Shown in pieces: positions 60,451 through 64,000 of a DNA stretch of 64,000 nucleotides. Under the pieces are notes generated by a model. That model was not told the DNA's origin. It did not search any database and saw only the letters and a list, made by a program, of their open reading frames with translations. The position numbers and the translations under genes were made by a program. Positions within the stretch are counted from its first letter, which is position 1, and the number at the start of each line of letters is the position of its first letter. The stretch comes from Alphaproteobacteria bacterium (GTDB lineage: Bacteria; Pseudomonadota; Alphaproteobacteria; DSM-16000; Inquilinaceae), in assembly GCA_028277405.1 (NCBI GenBank), contig JANQGH010000005.1:1-64000 (forward strand). The letters are read 5' to 3'.

Positions 60451-60495
60451 AGGGGCTGGGCGCGGACAGCGGAGCAGCCATCACCGATTTGTCGC

Positions 60496-60524
60496 TTGGA
60501 CAAGCCGGGTCGAGTGGCTTAAAT
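60496..60524 (+). promoter_or_regulatory. Candidate promoter of the pentapeptide-repeat gene
   Basis: TTGGAC (60496-60501), 17 bases, TTAAAT (60519-60524). The predicted transcript would start within a few bases of the ATG at 60533, and no ribosome-binding site is seen, so a leaderless or near-leaderless message is possible. Confidence 0.35.
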
Positions 60525-60532
60525 CTTCGCCC

Positions 60533-61036
60533 ATGTACAGACTTGCCTCGATTGCCGGCGTCGTTCTCTTCGCCGGTCTGTCCATCAGCCCGCCGGCCTA
60601 CGCCGATTGCACCGACCCAGCATCGCCGGAGGTGAACTGGCGCCGGTGTATCTTCGACGGCCAGGATTTCTCTGGCGTCGACTTGGCGCAGGCCCAGATG
60701 CGCGACGCCTCATTCCGGCGGGCGATCCTGGACGGCAGTGACCTTAGCGGGGTCGATGCGTTTCGTGCCCGGTTCATCAATGCCAGCATGATCGACGTGA
60801 TCTTGGACGGCGCTCGGCTGTTCGATGCCGACCTGACCGGGGCGGACCTGACCAATGCCTCGTTCGTGGGGGCGGACCTCGGTTCGGCGAACATGGTCGG
60901 CGCAATCCTGGTCGGCGCGGATCTGACCGATGCCAATCTGGCGCGCACGGGCCTGCGCAATGTCGATCTGTCGGGCGCGACCTGGATCGATGGCGAGCGG
61001 GTCTGTGCCGAGGGGTCGATCGGCCGCTGCAACTAG
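60533..61036 (+). CDS. Exported pentapeptide-repeat protein
   Basis: A 167-residue protein with a signal peptide (cleavage near PPAYADCTD) and about nine tandem five-residue repeats of the A(D/N)LxX type (FSGVD LAQAQ MRDAS ... LTGAD LTNAS), forming a right-handed quadrilateral beta-helix. Two Cys pairs near each end (CTD...RRC, and VCAEGSIGRC) could form disulfides. The targets of such proteins vary (DNA gyrase mimics, surface proteins); the signal peptide argues for an envelope role here. Single gene. Confidence 0.85.
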   Translation: MYRLASIAGVVLFAGLSISPPAYADCTDPASPEVNWRRCIFDGQDFSGVDLAQAQMRDASFRRAILDGSDLSGVDAFRARFINASMIDVILDGARLFDADLTGADLTNASFVGADLGSANMVGAILVGADLTDANLARTGLRNVDLSGATWIDGERVCAEGSIGRCN

Positions 61037-61138
61037 GTCTTGTGCTGCTGCGCTCGTTTGCCACAGCGCGACGAAGGGCTGGTCAGCCCGCTGTTGAGGG
61101 CGTACACCTAACCCCTTGATTCGCCTCATCGCTGAGAC

Positions 61139-62971
61139 GTGGCTGCGTATGTGATGCTTCCTCGTCGCCCGGTCAGATACTTGCTCGTTCGCGTACGGCG
61201 ATTCGTACGCAACGATCAGCTGATCCTGGCCCTGTTGGCGGTCGTGATCGGCACCGGTGCCGGCGTTGGCGAAATCGCCTTTCGCTATCTGCTGCAAGGC
61301 GTGCAGTTCGCCGCCTTCGGCTCCAGTGCGCAACGCATCCTGTTATGGGTCGAGACCTTGCCCTGGTGGCATATCGTGCTGGCGCCGACCCTGGGCGGTT
61401 TGGCGATCGGGCTGTTCATCCGCTACCTGATGCCGGGCGGCCGGCCCAGAGGCGTGGCCGACGTGATCGAGGCGGCGGCCTTGCGCGACGGCCGCATGTC
61501 GGTGCGTGCCGGCCTTGGTGCCGCGATCGTCAGCGCGGGCTCGCTGGGCGTCGGCGCCTCGACCGGCCGCGAGGGCCCCGTCGTCCATATCGGGGCCACG
61601 ATCGGCGCCTGGCTGGCGAAGTATCTAGGCCTGTCCAGCCGCATGACGCGGACGCTCTTGGGCTGCGGCGTCGCGGCGGCGGTTGCCGCCAGCTTCAACG
61701 CGCCCATCGCCGGGGTGTTTTTCGCCCTGGAGGTCGTGATCGGCCATTACGGGCTGGGCGCCTTTGCCCCGGTGGTGCTCGCCTCCGTCACGGGCACGAT
61801 CATCAGCCGCCTGCATTATGGCGACTTCCCTGCCTTCGTCCTGCCGGCGGAGTTCTCCATCGAGTCGTTTTGGGAGTTTCCGGCCTTTGCCATCCTGGGC
61901 ATCGTTTCGGCCGTGGTCGCGGTGGCCTTCATGCGGGCCACGTTCGGTGTCGAGGATCTCGTCAAGCGTCTCGCCATTCCGCGGGTGATAAGCCCGGCGA
62001 TTGGCGGCCTGATCGTCGGCGTCATCGCGATCTGGTTTCCTCAAGTGATCGGCGTCGGTTACGAGGCGACGGACCAGGCCCTGCGCGAGGCGCTGCCGAT
62101 CTGGCTGCTGCTCGTCCTGATCGTTGCGAAGATCGTCGCGACCTCGGTCAGCCTGGGTTGCGGCTTTGGCGGCGGGGTGTTCAGCCCGTCGCTGTTTCTC
62201 GGCGCCATGACCGGCGGGGCGTTCGGCTACATCGCCTCGCTGCCGTTTCCGGAGCTGAGTTCGGGCGCCGGCGCCTACACCCTGGTCGGCATGGGTGCCG
62301 TTGCGGGGGCGGTGCTGGGCGCGCCCATCTCGACCATCCTGATCATGTTCGAAATGACCTCAGACTACGGTCTGACGATCGCGATGATGGTCGCCGTCGT
62401 CATCGCCTCGGTTCTGACCGAACAGGTCGGCGGCCGCAGCTTTTTCCAAGCGCAGCTCGATCGACGCGGCATCAACATCAGCGGCGGTCGAGAGACCACC
62501 CTGCTGGCCGAGATCAAGGTCGGCGACCTGATGAAGCATGATTTCGCCCGGATCAGGCCGGAGGCCAGCTTCGAGGATCTGCGGGAGGAGTTTCATACCG
62601 CCCGCTATGGCGAAGTCTTTGTCATGGGCAGGCGGGGCGACCTGGTCGGCGTCGTAACGCTTGCCGATCTGGCGCATGCCGAACCCGCCGACGGCAAGAC
62701 GAACTGCTCTGCCGCTGACGCCTGCCGAGCCAACCAGCCGGTTCTGGCAGCGGGGGACGGTTTGGCAAAGGCCATGGATCTGATGGACAAGGCCGGCGAA
62801 AGCCACATTCCTGTGGTCGACGACCACGAGTCCCGCTGCGTGGTTGGGGTCGTACACGAACACGATATCATGCTCGCCTATCACCGCGCGCTGATGCGGG
62901 CGCGGGCGGAAGAACGCGGCGAACCGGATGACAAGCGTCGGGCCAAGAGGCGGGCCAAAAAGCAGGCTTGA
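61139..62971 (+). CDS. ClC-family chloride channel/transporter with CBS domains
   Basis: A 610-residue ClC protein: about ten to eleven membrane helices, gating Glu145 in GREGPVVHIG, FNAPIAGVFFALE, and cytosolic tandem CBS domains (about 460-590). Two changes stand out by alignment to E. coli ClC-ec1: the internal proton Glu203 is Val199 (ALE-V-V), and the Tyr445-equivalent is Phe (RSFFQAQL). Without the internal Glu the protein may be channel-like or uncoupled. GTG at 61139 or ATG at 61154 could be the start; the tail ends in a Lys/Arg-rich stretch. The anion is unknown. Confidence 0.92.
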   Translation: MAAYVMLPRRPVRYLLVRVRRFVRNDQLILALLAVVIGTGAGVGEIAFRYLLQGVQFAAFGSSAQRILLWVETLPWWHIVLAPTLGGLAIGLFIRYLMPGGRPRGVADVIEAAALRDGRMSVRAGLGAAIVSAGSLGVGASTGREGPVVHIGATIGAWLAKYLGLSSRMTRTLLGCGVAAAVAASFNAPIAGVFFALEVVIGHYGLGAFAPVVLASVTGTIISRLHYGDFPAFVLPAEFSIESFWEFPAFAILGIVSAVVAVAFMRATFGVEDLVKRLAIPRVISPAIGGLIVGVIAIWFPQVIGVGYEATDQALREALPIWLLLVLIVAKIVATSVSLGCGFGGGVFSPSLFLGAMTGGAFGYIASLPFPELSSGAGAYTLVGMGAVAGAVLGAPISTILIMFEMTSDYGLTIAMMVAVVIASVLTEQVGGRSFFQAQLDRRGINISGGRETTLLAEIKVGDLMKHDFARIRPEASFEDLREEFHTARYGEVFVMGRRGDLVGVVTLADLAHAEPADGKTNCSAADACRANQPVLAAGDGLAKAMDLMDKAGESHIPVVDDHESRCVVGVVHEHDIMLAYHRALMRARAEERGEPDDKRRAKRRAKKQA

Positions 62972-62981
62972 CGAACACTGA

Positions 62982-63014
62982 CGGATTTGGAATAAATCCG
63001 ATATCGGATTTATT
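62982..63014 (+). promoter_or_regulatory. Overlapping inverted repeats upstream of the GNAT gene
   Basis: Three copies of one element: CGGATTT (62982-62988), AAATCCG (62994-63000), CGGATTT (63005-63011). The second and third lie inside a perfect 24-base palindrome, half-site AATAAATCCGAT (62991-63002, mirrored 63003-63014). The middle copy can pair with either neighbour, so two hairpins exclude each other. Could be a dimer operator or a switching RNA. Confidence 0.5.
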
Positions 63015-63027
63015 TGGCTGTTTTACC

Positions 63028-64000
63028 ATGGCGACGATTATGACCGTCCGCCTGGCGCGGCCCGCGGACGGGCCGGCGCTGAAGGCGCACTTGACCCGTG
63101 TGACCGAGTTTTCCATCCGCGAGCCGGATGAAAGCCCGGACTGGCTGGAGTCCCCCGAGGCGGACTTGGAACGCCTGCTCGGCGATGGCGACCGCATCCA
63201 TCTATTGTTGGCCAATGACGAGATCGTTGGCTCGATCGGCCTGTCGCGCGGCCGGCGCTATCGCGTGCGGTCCCTGGCGACGCTTGGCATCGGCATCGAG
63301 CAGGGTTTCAAGGGGCGCGGCTGGGGCGGCTGCTTGATGGATTTGGCCGAGGCCCAGGCGCGGGCGGACGGCATGCACAAGATCGAGCTGTTCGTTCGGC
63401 CCGACAACGATCACGCCTTGGCGCTCTATCGACGGCATGGCTATCATGAGGAAGGCCGTCTGGTCGGCAGCCAGCAGATCGATGGCCGGCCGGTGGACGA
63501 CATCGTCATGGGCAAGCGGCTGCGCGCCTTGCCGCCGCCCGTCTGGTCCGATCCGGCGCTGTCGGACCGCAAGGAAGACGGCCAAGAGGCGTCGGCCGTC
63601 GTGCGGCGCCCGACGCCGGATGACGCCGCTTCGTTCCTCGAGTTTCGGCGCGCGCTCTGCCGCGAGACGCGGGGTCCGATGCTCGATCCCCGCGACACCC
63701 TGCCCGACGAGGGCGAAATGCGTGACCAGTTGGCCCGGCCGGAGAACCCCGGGCGCCTGTCGCTGGCCGCGTTCTGCGGCGACAAGATGGTGGCGGCCAT
63801 CGGCGCCGAGGCCGGACCGTACCGCCGGCTCGCCCACGCCGCCTCGATGGGGATGGGCGTCTTGCGCCCCTGGTGGGGCAGCGGCGTCGCCGACCGGCTG
63901 ATGGACGGGGTGGTCGATTGGGGCCAGCGGACCGGCAAGCGCCGGCTGGCCCTGGGCGTCTTTGCCCACAACGAGCGTGGCCGGGCGTTCTACCGCCGTC
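63028..64000 (+). CDS. Tandem GNAT acetyltransferase, 3' end outside the window
   Basis: Open from ATG 63028 to the window end (324 codons, no stop), so incomplete. Two GNAT folds are visible. The first (residues about 1-165) has a good acetyl-CoA loop (IEQGFKGRGWGGCLMD) and the C-terminal NDHALALYRRHGYHEEGR. The second (about 190 onward) has RPWWGSGVADRLMDGV and FAHNERGRAFYRR. Tandem GNAT proteins acetylate small amines or peptides. The substrate is unknown. No ribosome-binding site precedes the ATG; overlapping inverted repeats lie just upstream. Confidence 0.8.
   Translation, partial: MATIMTVRLARPADGPALKAHLTRVTEFSIREPDESPDWLESPEADLERLLGDGDRIHLLLANDEIVGSIGLSRGRRYRVRSLATLGIGIEQGFKGRGWGGCLMDLAEAQARADGMHKIELFVRPDNDHALALYRRHGYHEEGRLVGSQQIDGRPVDDIVMGKRLRALPPPVWSDPALSDRKEDGQEASAVVRRPTPDDAASFLEFRRALCRETRGPMLDPRDTLPDEGEMRDQLARPENPGRLSLAAFCGDKMVAAIGAEAGPYRRLAHAASMGMGVLRPWWGSGVADRLMDGVVDWGQRTGKRRLALGVFAHNERGRAFYRR

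Overview
The window is a GC-rich, densely coded chromosomal stretch with G/C-biased third codon positions, many GTG/TTG starts and frequent 4-base start/stop overlaps. It looks like an alphaproteobacterium, most likely Rhodospirillales-like. The evidence is the gene order trxB / Lrp / greA / carB / carA / yqeY / dnaG / rpoD / tRNA, an IalB-family secreted protein, a livHMGF cluster carrying a DUF6867-type membrane protein, and the Mla and methionine gene forms. This is inferred from gene content only. I saw no insertion sequence, prophage, integrase, CRISPR array, restriction system or recognisable defence island.

0-16.8 kb: the 3' part of groEL with a terminator; a PGPGW-type membrane protein; an arsenic operon (arsR-arsC-aqpS) that pairs arsenate reductase with an aquaglyceroporin as the As(III) exit; an AEC permease; marR plus a YdcF-like protein; hisS of an unusual subtype; a fluoroacetate-dehalogenase-like hydrolase overlapping an unknown gene; hpd with a divergent Lrp regulator and a flavin-binding protein; an IalB-family protein; a beta-lactamase-fold hydrolase; and a four-gene SGNH / SGNH-lipoprotein / MBOAT / small-membrane-protein operon that looks like a surface-glycan O-acylation machine.

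16.8-32.1 kb: mntR divergent from a four-gene TroABCD-type metal ABC transporter, with an MntR-like box over the promoter; purU; an aldose-1-epimerase-like gene; the branched-chain amino acid (or related) ABC operon livHMGF, a DUF6867 fusion protein and the binding protein behind a structured leader, closed by a strong terminator; and a solitary glycogen phosphorylase.

32.1-41.5 kb: a rutR-like regulator gene overlapping two polysaccharide glycosyltransferase genes on the minus strand, divergent from preT-preA (dihydropyrimidine dehydrogenase). A near-perfect RutR box lies over the preT promoter. Then come an unknown secreted protein, a LysR regulator, trxB and a second Lrp-family regulator.

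41.5-64 kb: carA-carB-greA; yqeY, dnaG, rpoD and tRNA-Ile(CAU); ettA; mlaA-mlaC; an ArsR-type regulator fused to a SAM methyltransferase heading metF-metH; a secreted pentapeptide-repeat protein; a ClC transporter with CBS domains; and a tandem GNAT protein running off the end, preceded by overlapping inverted repeats.

Much of the window is housekeeping. The parts most worth a second look are the O-acylation operon, the rutR/glycosyltransferase coupling, the ArsR-methyltransferase at the methionine operon, the DUF6867 fusion, the dehalogenase plus unknown pair, and the repeat element upstream of the GNAT gene.
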